Positions 12,136-24,760 of a stretch of DNA of 64,000 nt are shown one piece after another. The position numbers were made by a program, and so were the translations under genes. The notes beneath the pieces were generated by a model, which saw only the letters and a program-made list of their open reading frames with translations, ran no database searches and was not told the origin of the DNA. The stretch covers positions 15,872,001 through 15,936,000 of the forward strand of contig CAMGYJ010000011.1 in assembly GCA_946122785.1 (NCBI GenBank). The letters run 5' to 3'. The number at the start of each line of letters is the position of its first letter. Within the stretch, counting starts at the first letter, position 1. Source of the DNA: Linum tenue (lineage: Eukaryota; Streptophyta; Magnoliopsida; Malpighiales; Linaceae).

Positions 12136-15100
12136 GTTGATCTTTTCACCTTGATGTCTGAAGATGACTTTTTTCTTGTTTCAGATGCTGCCTCCGGGTG
12201 TTTGGCGTTGCCCAAATTGTACATGCAAGTTCTGTGGGTTGGCCAGTGACAATCTTGTTGATGAAGATGATCCAACTGTTTCGGCTCTTCCGACGTGCAG
12301 CCTCTGTACCAGAAAATGTACAATCATCTTATTATCTTGTTCAATTTTACATAATTCCTTCCCCTTCTCTTCCAACTTTCTACCATTTTTCAGATCATGA
12401 ATCATGCATCAAGGATATGGATGCTGCTACTGTTGAAGGTGATAGTTCTAAATCTTGCTTCTGTAGCCAAAAATGCAGAGAGGTACTTGTTTCCCTTGAA
12501 TATGCTGGTCATAATCATTAGCATATTAATGTTGTTGAGATTTCTCTCGTCTTGTCTGTGTGAAGGACTGAGATTTGTTTGAAAGTTCTTGATATATGAC
12601 ATTTTTGGTTAACATACATGAAGATGTTTGTGCTACTTCTGTCAGAAGCAACAGGCTTCTGGTTGTTCTCTTTGTTTACCTTAGGGTTTCCAAGGCATTT
12701 GAAATTCGCATTCCATCTCTAGATCAGTGGGATTCTGATTAATGGTCTTCATCTTTTGCTCATGTCCCTTATGCAAGTTTAGCTTTTATAAAGTCTGGAA
12801 TCTCAAGAATAAATAGATTCCTGTTGTTGGTTCTTACAGTTGGGGATGCCAGCAAAATTTTTTGTGTTGTTATTCTTGTTCTGGAGGATTAAACTAGTGG
12901 TGTTTTTCACTTCCAAATCTGGCATGTAATTGATCGGCATATCATCAGCTGTTTTTTGTTTTGCTACTATGCTTCTTTCTCATCTATAACTGTTCTATTT
13001 ACCCCCTACTTTTGTTGCTTTCAGCTCTTTGACCAATTGCTAAAGTATCTGGGCGTCAAACATGAGCTGGAAGCAGGATTTTCATGGTCTCTTATTCGGA
13101 GAACAGACTTTGACCTGGATATATCTCTTCAGGGACTTCCTCAGAGGGTAGAGGGGAATTCAAAGCTTGCTGTGGCTTTCTCTGTTATGGATGAATGCTT
13201 TTTGCCAATAACTGACAGAAGGAGCGGGATCAACTTGATCCATGGTGTTCTTTATAATTGTGGGTAAGCATCTTTGTTCTTATGGGGTGGGAATCGTGCC
13301 TCCTCATTTTGAGCGTGAACTTTTGTTAGTGCATGTGTCAAGTCTGAGCGAGCTATTTCTGTCAATATAGATATATTTTGTGGCTTATTCATTTCTCGAT
13401 AATTCTTACACTCAAAGTTAAGAGTGCTTCCCAGTTTGGCATTAGAGAATTTGTTTCTGTAACAGCTGGTCTAATAGTCTATGACTTGCCCATTCTATAT
13501 TACTCCCTCTTGTCATTTCCTTTCTTCGTGTAGTTTGCTCTCTGTTCTTCAGGCTGTTAGAAATTGTTATACCTATGTTAATATTGTTCTTTTCTTTTTG
13601 GATGGAACACCAATACTGATCATTCCAAATTATGTTTGTTCAATATTATTACAGGTCAAACTTCAATCGACTCAACTACAGTGGATTCTTTGCCTTGATT
13701 TTGGAGAGGGGTGATGAAATCATTTCTGCTGCATCCATAAGGTATGACATTGATTATATATGCCATGTGGACTTCATTCCATTTGTGGCTTTAAAGTATT
13801 AACTAGTGAGAGAACATAATTGCCAGTAAAAAGTTCTGAAGAATTTTTTTCGTTAGTCGAAGCTTCTGTGATCCTGATCCTCGGAGATTAATCTCTGGTA
13901 AAGCCAGATATGCAAAGTGAAAGTTTACTGTTACTGATAAATCTCTTTGTGGATTCATGTGGCCTGCAGCTTAGGTTGCATAACTACCTTCATTGGCCAT
14001 GCTAGTTTTACTTTTAGGCCCATGCATGGGGATCTGGTTTGGATTTGGGTTTTGTAAAGCATGACACTTTCTGCTGGCATATGCTTTGCCTTTGTTTGGT
14101 TATTGAGCTTTGAGAAGGCAACTAGTCTAACCAATTAGTTGAACCTTTTCTTTATTAGATTGCATGGGACAGAGTTAGCCGAAATGCCCTTCATCGGAAC
14201 TCGCCACATATATAGACGTCAGGGAATGTGCAGGCGTCTTTTTAGTGCTGTTGAATCGGTATGAGTTTTCCTTAAACCTCTTGAATACCCATTTTGTTTA
14301 CGGTTAAGATTTTTTTCAAATCAATGGGCGCTCCTCTCACCTTTCTCGCTTGTGGGACCATTGGTTTTATATCTTGGCAGGTACTCCACTCATTGAAGGT
14401 TGAGAAGCTAATTATTCCTGCGATTTCTGAGCTAATGCACACATGGACGGAGGTATTTGGGTTCACTAGCCTTGATGAATCCCTTAAGCAAGATCTGAAG
14501 TCCATGAATACGATGGTGTTCCCTGGTGTGGATATGCTTCAGAAACAGTTACTTCAGCAGGAACATGTGGAGAAAATGAACACTAATGAAGGTTTTTCCC
14601 ATTTAGTATTTTGTGGGTAGATATTTTCCTGACCTGATCCCATATGTTGATGAACTCTCTATTATTCTTTGTAGGTGTGAAAGAGATGGGATCCAACGGT
14701 GATAAATGTATGGACAATGGTTCTGCGGATAGTGGTTCAGCTGGAGATTATCTCAATGAAAGTGACAGTGGTGGTCTCGAGCTTGATAATGGTGAAGCAA
14801 AAGTGGGAGAATTGTCTAGGGAAAAATCTGATACATCGGGTCTAGATGCCTCTGCACACTCTACAAAGAGTTTCTTAGATGCACCCCACAAGATTAAGCA
14901 TAGCGTCAGCTCAGATTCCGGACTAGTGGACAAGAAGTTGGATAAATCCAGAATATCCAATCTGAAATCAGCTGCTGGGGAGAATGGCGATATCTCTTCT
15001 CATGCTCATCCCGATAACCAGTTTCTTCTTCCCATTTCTTCAGACAATGTTTCTGGAATGAGCGCTTCACCAGATGCTTCTCATGGGCATAAACAACCCG

Positions 15101-15477
15101 TAAATGGCGAGGAAGCTAATTGTGTGGATGAATCAGCTTCTGTTACTAACCATTTGAGGATGCCTAATGTTACGAGCAGTCGGAGAGAAAAAGTCACAGA
15201 GGCGGTACACAACTTGGGGGAGAATGGAACTGATGATGCCCAAGCGTTCAATCTATTAAGCGAGTCTACATCCGAGGATGAATATAAAGGTTCATTCTCT
15301 ACTGAACAGACTAAATCCTCAAGTGATTTCCAGAAAGACTCTGAGCCCACCAATGTTGACGCTCCCCAGGAGGAATATCAAGTGGGGTCAGGCCTTGAAG
15401 CTACGAACCATCCAGAAGCAAGTTATGAGCATGGTTTCGACACTGATGCTAGTGAAGGTAAAACGGAATCTGAGTAG
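9531..15477 (+). CDS. IDM1-like PHD-finger / GNAT acetyltransferase protein
   Basis: Nuclear chromatin protein of the INCREASED DNA METHYLATION 1 (IDM1/ROS4) type. In Arabidopsis, IDM1 binds chromatin through its PHD finger and acetylates histone H3, favouring active DNA demethylation. Exons: 9531-11807, 12185-12317, 12394-12482, 13025-13263, 13655-13741, 14159-14258, 14381-14591, 14675-15477. All are GT-AG, phases join, and the product is about 1,312 aa. A charged serine-rich N-terminus is followed by a conserved block near residue 410 ([20 protein letters not shown]), a Tify-binding-type domain near 620-690, a C4HC3 PHD finger from residue 732 ([16 protein letters not shown]), a second cysteine cluster, and a GNAT fold whose acetyl-CoA loop is RRQGMCRR near 960. 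The C-terminal 270 residues are acidic and low complexity. Its closest Arabidopsis relative is probably At4g14920, which I place from memory. The longer in-frame extension begins at GTG, so 9531 is the first ATG. Confidence 0.9.
12074..12137 (+). repeat. compound (GT)n-(GA)n microsatellite
   Basis: It lies in intron 1 of the PHD/GNAT gene. Interrupted GT repeats with a CACGCGCG patch are followed by about a dozen GA units, shortly before the polypyrimidine tract and acceptor at 12184. Length variation is likely and could affect splicing of exon 2. Confidence 0.9.
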
Positions 15478-16111
15478 CTACCACATTCCAATCATTTACA
15501 CTACTCCGACGACAGTGAGGGTTTGCATTTTGGGCACCTAGTTTTGGCATGTGATCTCAAGCGGATGCGTTGTTCTGGACACAGTGGCTGTACACAGTGG
15601 GTTGCTTCTGTATGTATAAAATTACCATGAAAAAATCTGCCAGCTAGTATGCCTGCCAGGTACGCTCGACGATCTTGCTATGCTTTTTCCAAGTTTTGGT
15701 CCTCCCGGGAAGAGTGCAAGTAATCAATCTCGCTGCGTGGAGTGAAGGGAGAGAGGGTGAGGCTTCCAGCCGCTGCTGTATGTTGAATGGGGTGGTGTTG
15801 AGAGTAACAGCTATGTCGTTTGCAGTCACTTGTGGAACGTGTATATAAGTTTGGTATTGGGCGGTGGGGTTCCAGATTTTGGTACTTTGATGCTCTCGCA
15901 CCCTCCCTGTAAAAAAAGAACCGAATTCAATTCTTACGTTGCAGATATCCCCTGTTTTTTTGTTATCCCATCTTACAGAAGACTACTGGTTCCTCGATAC
16001 CAATTTTTCCTTGTGTGCAAGTGCAAGAAACCGAGATTGAAATTGTTCTTCCTTTCCATTCAATCCAATGCTGCTTCTTTATTGAACTGAATCCATTTGA
16101 TATTTACATTC
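15478..16111. other. convergent intergenic region
   Basis: This lies between the stop of the PHD/GNAT gene (+) and the stop of PSB27-H2 (-), so it holds both 3' UTRs. I see no ORF, RNA gene or repeat of note. Confidence 0.6.
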
Positions 16112-16869
16112 TCACAAAAACTCCTCAGCGGTCTTCAAATCATCCAGTATCTCAGACTTCACGGATTCCGGTAGTGCTGCGGATGGCCCTGCTTTCGAGT
16201 AGAAGCTCACCAGTGCTCTTATTGCCTTCTCTATCTCCACGTACGATTCCTGCAGGTTACAATGATTGCTTGATGAAAGATTTACCAGATCCAGCACTAT
16301 CAGTCTTTGCCAACGACCGAACAATTTTTACCTCGTGGACGATCTTCTCTTGGCCCCTCCAATTGCTAAAATACTCTCTAATGGATTCCTTAGCTGCGTC
16401 GGCGTTCCGTCTGAACTTGGCATTGTCCTTGGGATCCTCCTGCAGCGACTCTCGCAGCGTCTTCACCACCTCTCTAGCCGAATTCAGGTAAGCTTTCGGA
16501 AGCAGTCTCCCTGATTTCGTCTTCTCGTTTGGATCCAGAAGCGATTTGATTGCGCCCATCACGCCCTCCTCTTCGTCCTTCGCCGGTTGTCCTCCTTCGG
16601 CTCTGGCAGGCAAGGTCGTCGGGATCCAGTACGGAGACAGACTGGATATTGCCGAAATAGCACCGGCGAGCAAGACTCGCCGACGAGTCTCCGCAACTTG
16701 ATTCTGTCGCAGCTGCTTATCTGTGAAAGCGACGATGAAATCGTCATCTGGAAATTCGATTCGGAAGCAGGGAGTGGTATGTACTTACAGGAACCCTTGC
16801 GTTCGGAACAATCAGTTGGTGCTTTGACAGGAACGGAAAGGCCGCAAAACTCGCGGCGGTCGGCGCCAT
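16112..16869 (-). CDS. LPA19: PSB27-H2 / LPA19, photosystem II D1-processing factor
   Basis: Lumenal PSB27-family protein. In Arabidopsis, LPA19 assists C-terminal processing of the D1 precursor during photosystem II assembly. Exons on the minus strand: 16869-16789, 16712-16332, 16249-16112, about 199 aa. The start MAPTAASFAAFPF is a typical chloroplast transit peptide. Exon 2 adds a twin-arginine-type lumenal signal (ETRRRVLLAGAISAISSL, ending PARA), so the protein should cross the thylakoid. The mature part, with AIKSLLDPNEKTKSGRLLPK and SYVEIEKAIRALVSFYSKAG, is the PSB27 helix bundle and ends AEEFL. Intron 1 has two in-frame acceptors nine bases apart (16713 and 16704), which would include or skip three residues. 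The gene is head-to-head with the XS gene and tail-to-tail with the PHD gene. Confidence 0.88.
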
Positions 16870-17263
16870 TGTTCTGCCGTCGATTCCAGTTCGGCAGCTG
16901 GCTCCAATCGCGCGCTTCAGGTCGGATATCTCAGCTTACGTCATTTTCTTCTTCGAATCTATCCGAATGGAAATGGACATAGCTGTTATTTTGAGGAATC
17001 GTGAAGGTCAAGTTAGTCATTGAACCAAGCCTCCGACGTCGTTCTGTTCTCTCTCTCTCCCTCCCTCTTATATATCCGCCGTCAGACGTCAGTCTCTGTT
17101 TTTTCGGATTTATGACTCGCCTTTCCGTTGAAAATAGGAGACGAGATCTCTCACTCGCTCTCCTCTTTCCTCTGCTGCCGTAATTCAGACGCCGGTGAAT
17201 TTTGATTCCAGCAATCGGCGGCAGTTTTCCCGGTCTTGCAGGAATCCTCTCCTATTACCGGAT
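16870..17263. promoter_or_regulatory. 394-bp bidirectional promoter region
   Basis: The ATGs of PSB27-H2 (minus) and the XS gene (plus) are only about 394 bp apart, so both promoters must share this space. TATATAT at 17069-17075 lies after a CT-rich run, as expected for the plus-strand gene. ACGT-core motifs occur near 16935 (TTACGTCA), 17034 (GACGTC) and 17086 (GACGTC). ACGT cores bind bZIP factors such as HY5, but the link to light control of PSB27-H2 is inference. Confidence 0.45.
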
Positions 17264-20200
17264 ATGACTAACAGCTCCCAGCAAAAATCCTCTTCCTTGA
17301 AGCCTTCCTCCTATGCTTCCGCGTCGCAGAGGAAATCTCGCTGGGAGTCCTCTTCCTCCGCCGCTGCTGACGCCAGCAATCCACCGTCGGGATCGAAATC
17401 CAACCTGCCTAAACCGGCTAAACCTCATTCCAATTCCAAACCCTCGCCGAAGCTGAAGACAGGGCCGTCTCCCAAGCCTACCGCTCCTCCGGAAGCTCTT
17501 GCTCCGCCACCAGGTGCAGCCTTCCCTTTCCCTGACTTCGGACCTCCTCCTACTCCCACCTATGGCTTCCACATGCTGGAAAGACGGACCATTGTCCTTG
17601 CAGACGGTAGCGTTCGGTCCTACTTTGCTCTTCCCCCAGATTACCAGAACCTCCCTCCTTCCCGTTTCGTGACCCCTCGTCAGCTTCCAACCGGCGGGGA
17701 TCTCAGATTCCCGCCAATGAGTCCTGAAGGTTTAGGGTTCCGTGATGGCAATCAGGGTCGAGATCAAAACCACAGCGCCGCTATGAAGAGGAAGCACGCT
17801 GGAGGAGGGGAGGACGAGTTCAAGTTCAGCGACAACCCGAACGGGTTTCATTCAGCTGGGGCCGGGCCAAGCAGTCCTTTTATGAGGGGTGATGAACTGA
17901 GGCCAGGGAAGTTTATGAGGATTGGTGGTGACAGCGCGGGAATGATCCATAAGCACCTTGAAGTGGACCAGAACAAGCTAAAGACGGCTTTTCTACACTT
18001 CGCTAAAGTGATTAATGACAGTGAAGCAGAGAGAAGGCGTTATTTAGAGAACGGCAAGCATGGACGGATACCTTGTGTCGCTTGCAACAGGTTTGTTTCA
18101 GTTTTCCTGTCTTTTACTCTCCCTACTGATTCGATACTTGTGCATCTGTTTTCCTATGCAAGTTTTTCTTCTCGTAGTGTAAGGTAGCATGTTGTTTCGA
18201 ACATGGGGTACTTGGGAGTTTGGACTCTGATTGATGAGTTTGCAGTTGTTATTTATGTCTTCGAGCTAGGGGTGGATAATTCTTTTCTTTGCTAGTTTAC
18301 TACATTGCTTGATGGAACCAGGAAGGGTTATCGCTTTAATTCCTTTGTTACTTCATGTTGGCACTATGATGTTTGTGCATTTCCACGTTAGAGGAGGGCA
18401 ATCCTTGCCATCGGTAGTAGTTCGATCTTTATTTTTGTCCCAAGCATTCCTCTTTTGGTGCACTTTGAGGAAAAATCGTATAGCCTCATTCTTTCTGTAT
18501 TAAGGAATCTGAGTCTATGAGTTTGTAGCATTTGCTCAAGCGACAGTGGCAGTGGGTTCTTTATACTTTCCTTGCTATCTTCCCCAGACATTATTTCGCT
18601 GCTACCCAGTATGCAGGAGCTCATTCCTCATGGCTGCTCTCGTACTACCTACTACAGCATGGGATCCTTTTCAGAAACCCAAAAACATTTTATAGAGAAA
18701 TGAGCACCAAAATGATCTGTGGAGATCAATCCAAAAACTTACAGTTGAAATGACTGTCCAAATCAGGCCCTTGCTTTATGGAAAACCCCTGAAGTGCTCC
18801 CTTTCTCAGCGAGATTAGTTGCTACACTACAGCAGTAGCAGCTTCTTGTGTAAATTGTTTTGGCTTTTTTTCACACGGAGGAAGTAGCAGGAAAGTAATT
18901 CCATATCTAGAATAGCATTGGATGAATCGTCCCTTTTAAGAGTCCCACCAGCCATCACTGCCTCCTAATGCCCCATTTGTCTGCTCAATGTGCGTAGAGT
19001 TTGTTGTAATTTTGCAAGTTTGAGTGTTTATTATTTACTGACGATTATAATAAAATTAACCTACCCTTGTAATTCCAGCACAGATTTAGGGTGGTTTGTA
19101 GCTACATATTTCAGGATGAAGAACAAAGTTTTATCGAGTCTTTGGTTAGATTCTCAAGTGAAGTCCTGCTCCTTGGTTGGACTGTCAACCCTTTATACCC
19201 TATTTTCCCTTTGTTTCTTGAAATTGCAGCAATCATAACAGAAACCTTCTTTTCCTGCTTGCTTTACACACTATAAACTCTAGGAACGTCAGACTCTGTC
19301 CTCAAGCACTTGATTTCATCAAACTTTTTGAGAATCTGAGTAAGAGAATAGTGGGTGAAGATAAGGATTAATTCCACTTGTCTGTTAAGTTGCTGGGAAT
19401 ATGTTAATTTGTCTTGTTTGCAGTCGCTTTTGGTGGTTCTGAAAGCTACTTTTTCCATATGATTTGTTTTTTCTGCGAATCATTACTCGTGAGCTGGGGT
19501 CCCTCTGATTGGTTGACTGTGGCCAAGTCCTACATGATGATAGCTCTGCTGACTTGACGATGGAATGTATGTGAAGCACAGGGTATTTAGAATGACTGAT
19601 GGGTTTCCAATTGTTTGCCATTTTTAAATCTAACTACATTGCTTGAGGGCCCGAGGGTTCAGAAAGGATTATCTGCTTTAAGTTACTCTTTTAATTCGTG
19701 CTGCCACTATGATTGTTTCACATATGCCCTTGAAGGGCAGGAGGGAACCTCTTGCCTTCGATAGTAGTTCAATCTTTGATTTAGGTCCCATGTGTTCCTC
19801 TCTTGCTGCACCTTTGTGGAAGGAACTTAAATATTAGTATGCTATAGCTTCATTCTTTCTCGATATATGAACTTAAGATCGCGAGTGGGTGGTGTTTATG
19901 TGAGTGGCTGTGGCTTTAATACTATCCTAGCTACCTTCCCCAGACACACATAGCTGCTAACCAGTATGCAGGGACTCATTCCTGGCTGCTGCTTGGGCTA
20001 CTGCACGGCCATCATTTCCATTGTTTTGCCAACATTTATTTCCTGAAAGCAATCAAACCCACAGTCTAAACGGCTGCCAAACACGGGTGCTTTAATAAAA
20101 AACCATGAGTCCATTCTCATTGATATTACTTCATTGTCGGAAAACAACATCAACTCCAGCTGGATGTGTAAATTGGTTTGGCCATTGATTGACCGAGGTA

Positions 20201-23200
20201 CCAGCACCAAGAGCAATGCTATATCAGAATAGTATTGGACCACTTCTCCCTCTTAAGATCTCCCCATGAAGAACCCTAATTCCCCATGTGTCGACTCTGA
20301 TGTCCACGGAGGTTGTTGTAATTTTTTATTTTATTTTTCCTTATTGAAGGTTTTTATTATGTAAGTTATAGTGTTTATTACTTGCTTATGATCGTCCTAA
20401 AGCTTGCTTTCTCTTAGTAAATTTTGCCATCCCATTAAGGTGGTTCGTAGCTAGAATAACAGGATGAAAGATCTAAGTTCTATTGAATCTTTGATTAGAA
20501 TTAGAGCCTTCTTGAGTGGATTCTCAAGTGAAGTCCTGCTCCTTGGTTGGAGAGGCAAACCTTAGAACCCTAAATTTCATTGCTCTCTTAAATTCCAGCA
20601 ACTATCAACAACAGAAATCTTCCTTTCCGTGATATAAACTCTGGGCATACATACTTCTGTCCTCAAACACCTGATTTGTCACACTTTAGACTAAGGAATT
20701 AGGGGCTAAGACGAGGATGCTCACTAACCTGTGTGCATGTGCTCTTTGTACAGATAGATTGATAGAACCATGTTTCTATCGGGTTTTTGGATCGGGATTG
20801 GTGTTTGGGAATTGGGGATTATAGGCCAGAATCGGGGATATAGGGTTGAAGAAGATAGAATTACGGATTGAGATTGGATTTGGGGAAGAATTGGAGAGAA
20901 TGGCCGGCGGCCTGACTAGGGAGAGAAGAGAGATTGAGAGGATTAGAGGAGGAGATTAGGATTTAGGAGATTTTATTTATATTCTTCTTGATTGATTACT
21001 AAACGAATAACAAAGTACACTTATAGGAAAAGAGCGGAAAACCTAACAATAAATCTAATCTTAACAACCAAGTAATGATTTATCCTAATAATTATCCCTG
21101 ATATTAATATGATGATTATAGAATATCAATTCACTTTTGTATATGATATACTCAGAACTTACCAGTGAATTCAGTTTTTTAGTGTATTGGTTTCCCGAGG
21201 AGTGCAATTGTGAACACATGTTGATTTAACTCTTTTTTCCTTCTCCAACTGTATCTGAACACAACTCAAAAGGTTGATGCATGACATGGAATGGAACATT
21301 ACTATAGTTGTACCACTCTATTTCCTTGTCTGGTAGTTTTCTGGTAGACCTGACTGTATAGGCTGCGGCAAATCTGTTTGGTGTTTTAGATTCACAGCAA
21401 ACAAGTGGGATCATTGCCTAAATTCGTTATTGTTCGATCCCCTTCATGTTGCAAAGTACAGGTCGAAAGATTTTGCAGATGTGCATGCTCTTATAATGCA
21501 TACATACAACTCAGAAAAAGCTGAATCTCGTGTGGATCACTTGGGTTTACACAAAGCCCTGTGTGTTTTAATGGGATGGAACTTCACCAAGATTCCTGAT
21601 AGTTCAAGGGCGTACCAGTTCCTACCTGCCCATGAAGCAGCAGCAAACCAGAACGATGTGATTGTGTGGCCGCCTTTGGTGATTATTCATAACACAGTTA
21701 CAGGAAGGGGTAAAGATGGGCGCTTGGAAGGTTTGGGAAATAAAGTCATGGATGGCAAAATAAGAGGTATAGTGCAAACCTTCATTCAATCGTTCTTGTT
21801 TGTTTTGAAACAATGTGACATATCAGATCCATGGATTCCTTTGTTCCTGAATGGAGGATGGGTTGCACTACACAATAGTTCAATCTACTAAAGTGACTTG
21901 GTGGTATCCAAGAAGGGTTTCTATCTTTGACAAACATCTGTAGAAGAACTTGCTTTGGAACATTAGCAGCTCTGAAGCCGGGTACTAAAAAGTGAGCTAA
22001 ACACTCAGTCCGTCTGTGCGAAGAGGCACCACTGAAGGTAGTGGTCTAAGAAGATACCAGGAGATTGCAGTCGGAAGAGTTGTTGGTTTCTGAGTTCTTT
22101 CCCTCCTTTTCTTTCTTTTGTTTAGTTTCTTTAGGTATTGAGTTGCAAGAAACTCAATAGATATGATTCTGCAGCCTATGTCTGGTTTCTAAGTAAACCT
22201 TACTGTTAAAGAATGGAGTTGCACCGACTTTCACTCCTCAAAAATGTTAGAACAACTTCCTTCTCAATCTTGGTGGCCTCTCAGTTTCTTTTGGAGGAGG
22301 GGGAGTATATCTGACATCCTGCTTCCAACAATCAGGAATAGGTTGTTTGCATTTTGTTTTTGTTTTGGCGAGGAATGGGTAAGGTTGTTGCTAAACAGTT
22401 CTTTTCTTCTTTAGCAATGGGGGGTTAACACCGTTTCTTATGTGTTATGTCTCAACGGTCTTATATTCATATCATGGCCGGGTTTAGGAAGCAAGCAATT
22501 GCTTGGGCTTCTGATGTTTTCGGGGTAACTTTCCTTCCTTTAAGCCCCTTGTGTCAGTGAACTAGAATAGTAGCTCTTTATCTGTAGGTCCTTAATTGAC
22601 CTTCATGAATAGGGTCCAACGGTAGGTTGGAACTCTATTTTTCAGAAATAACCATTAAGATGAACTCAAGTCACTGTCATAGATAGATTCTCTGCTCTTA
22701 GCTGTAATATTCTCTCATAGCCAGTGTTTTGGTCATGGAGTGAATATGCCAGTTCAGCTGTCTAATGCAGCTACATTAATGATCCTGTTAGAATGTGCTG
22801 TGCTGTCCTGTGCCTTTTTCCTGCTACAGATACAAGTTTGTTAAGACTTAATACCCTAATTTATCTTGTTAGGGTATGATGATGGGCAGAACCCATCTCT
22901 TCATGTCTGGCAGGCACTGAAGCTGAGTCTGACTGAACGTGGAAACTTACCGAATACCTAGTTTCTTTTAAGAACTTAGTATTTCTTACCACTAATGAGA
23001 AGCTGAGTCAGATGAATGTTCATATCCTTTGAGCAATTGAGTCAGATCTTTTAGAGACTGAGATCAGTTATCGGTTGTCAACATATATTCGGCTACTGAA
23101 CAAATAGAGCAGTGCTCGTTTCACATTTGGCGGATGCTCCTACTGGCTTTATTTCTTTGTAAATGCAATTCTAGTTTTGTTATATGCTGGTCATAATACC

Positions 23201-23640
23201 AGTGCAAATCACGTTTATCTCTTTTCCCTTTCTGATTTTACTTTCTATAACAATGTGGCTTTTCAGCTCTTGGATTTCCAGGTGGCAAGTCCAAGTCACT
23301 GTATGGAAGAGACGGTCATCAAGGAATGACGCTCGTAAAGTATAGCGGTGACATGTCAGGCTTGAAGGAGGCCGTGCAGCTGTCCGATCATTTTGCGGTG
23401 CAGAATCATGGGCGAATCACATGGGAACGTATACAACCGGTGACTTTAGGCAGGGATGACGACGAGCGGAATCCAAACTTCGTGAAGGTGGACCATCGCA
23501 GTGGGGATAAGACGAGGATTCTGTACGGGTATCTTGCCACAGCTGCTGATCTTCACAGGTTGGATTTCGAGACGCGGAGGAAGGTTACGATTGAGAGCCT
23601 TCGAGAATACCAGCAAGTCAGGCATCCTCGTCCTCGATAA
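17264..23640 (+). CDS. XS-domain protein (At3g22430-like)
   Basis: The protein has an XS domain, the RNA-recognition-type fold shared by SGS3 and FDM proteins. Those act in small-RNA pathways, but this subfamily has no defined role that I know. Exons: 17264-18090, 21462-21766, 23267-23640; phases join and give about 501 aa. The first 90 residues are serine, proline and lysine rich. A zinc-finger-like CVAC and Arg follow at the exon 1/2 junction. The XS domain spans about 340-470, with VIVWPPLVIIHNT, GLGNKVMDGKIR, GKSKSLYGRDGHQGMTLVKY and AVQNHGRITWERIQ; the C-terminus is basic. The coiled coil usual in SGS3/FDM proteins is not evident. An in-frame extension to 17195 begins with GTG, so the first ATG, 17264, is chosen. 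Intron 1 (3.4 kb) contains a diverged duplication. Confidence 0.87.
18300..20750 (+). repeat. diverged direct duplication inside XS-gene intron 1
   Basis: A block of about 1.1 kb starting CTACATTGCTTGA at 18300 recurs from 19634. Landmarks shared in order include the GTAGTAGTTC segment, AGCTTCATTCTTTCT-like text, CAGTATGCAGG followed by CTCATTCCT, and TTCTCAAGTGAAGTCCTGCT (19151 and 20521). The offset drifts from 1,334 to 1,370 bases, so indels have accumulated. Neither copy is coding. Confidence 0.8.
21767..23266 (+). other. intron 2 of the XS gene (1.5 kb)
   Basis: It is bounded by GTATAG and a TTTTCAG acceptor. The sequence is AT-rich and non-coding; I see no element ends or long repeats in it. 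Confidence 0.7.
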
Positions 23641-24220
23641 CAGGATCACCCAGAGGTAACAAAGAGCTGTATTCGAACATTGATATTTATCCCATTTGCG
23701 ATTCAAAGGCACCGGTCTATAATCTGTGTGTTGGTCAATGATCGTTGTATTTTATCAGAATTTGAGGTGGTATTTAGGAATGACCAGATTGCATAAAGAG
23801 CTTCAGATGTATCATCTTAATTCATTTCATAAGTAAGCCTTTAGTTAGTCCTTATCACTAAACGGGTGGTGCGTGGTGTCAGTCAGATTCTTAATTCTAT
23901 AGCTCTTTCGTCTCTTACAAAGCCAGTTGTTGCAAGTATGTAATATTAAAACTGCTTCTTTGCTTTCTGGGTAGTCAAGTCAAGGACAAGGAGAGAAGTT
24001 GTTCTTGTGTTAGTTTTTGTTTACACAGAAAGCGAGGGTTTTGGGTTTAGACTTAAGAGGTTGAGTATTGGAAGTAGGGTATGTTAGCTGCTTGGTTGTG
24101 TCGAGGGAGGTTTTGGGCGGCAAAACGATACCCTAGCTCGAACATTATAAGTATTTATGCAGGAGGTTGTAATTCTAACATGTTGTACTAGATTCAATAT
24201 GAAGTTTCGGTGATCGATAA
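23641..24220. other. 3' flank of the XS gene up to the gypsy LTR
   Basis: This holds the 3' UTR and intergenic DNA of ordinary composition. The base composition changes abruptly to GC-rich sequence after the LTR boundary at 24221. I see no gene. Confidence 0.6.
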
Positions 24221-24760
24221 TGTTGATGCCCGCTTGATCTTCCAAATTCTCTTCCGTACCAGCTCACTCCTTCACGGTTAAGCCTGCACTCACAGAGGTG
24301 GGCCTTGTGGCCCGTTAGTCCTCCAACGCTCAAGTCAGTATCTTTCTTAGTGAGAGAAGTGCTTATAGTGCACTATTTTAGTGAGAGAAGCCAAATTGAG
24401 TAAATGCTTACCAACCTCACTATTTATAGCCGATCATTGCTTACCTGGACCTTCCCGTACGGATTTCCACGTCACCCTTGCATTTAATGCGATTCCGGGC
24501 GCTCCCTTCGAAGGTGATTCCGGGTGCCCTCCTTAGGTGCGCACAACTCACAAGCACACCCTAGGCGCCTAACGTGCAAGTACTCTTACCACTCCGGGCG
24601 CTCAGGTCAACTTGCTCTTTCGATCTAAACCCATGGGCGCCAATCACGGCCCACTCCAGAGTCTTGAGTGAGCTCAGCTTTCCTCAGGCTATTTGGACTT
24701 CATGCTTCTTAATGGGCCTCACTCACATATTGAGGCCTTCTCATTCGTACACCCCCAACA
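24221..24760 (-). repeat. 3' LTR of the gypsy element (540 bp)
   Basis: On the minus strand it begins TGTTGGGGGTGTACG, directly after a GGGGGGCAAT polypurine-type tract, and ends GGGCATCAACA, giving TG...CA ends. A minus-strand TATAAATAG lies at about 24419-24427, where a U3 promoter is expected. The outside flank is GATAA; no partner duplication can be checked. Confidence 0.75.

Noticed and set aside
16015..16514. Plus-strand ORFs over PSB27-H2
   Set aside because: They lie opposite the well-supported minus-strand exons and carry no motif.
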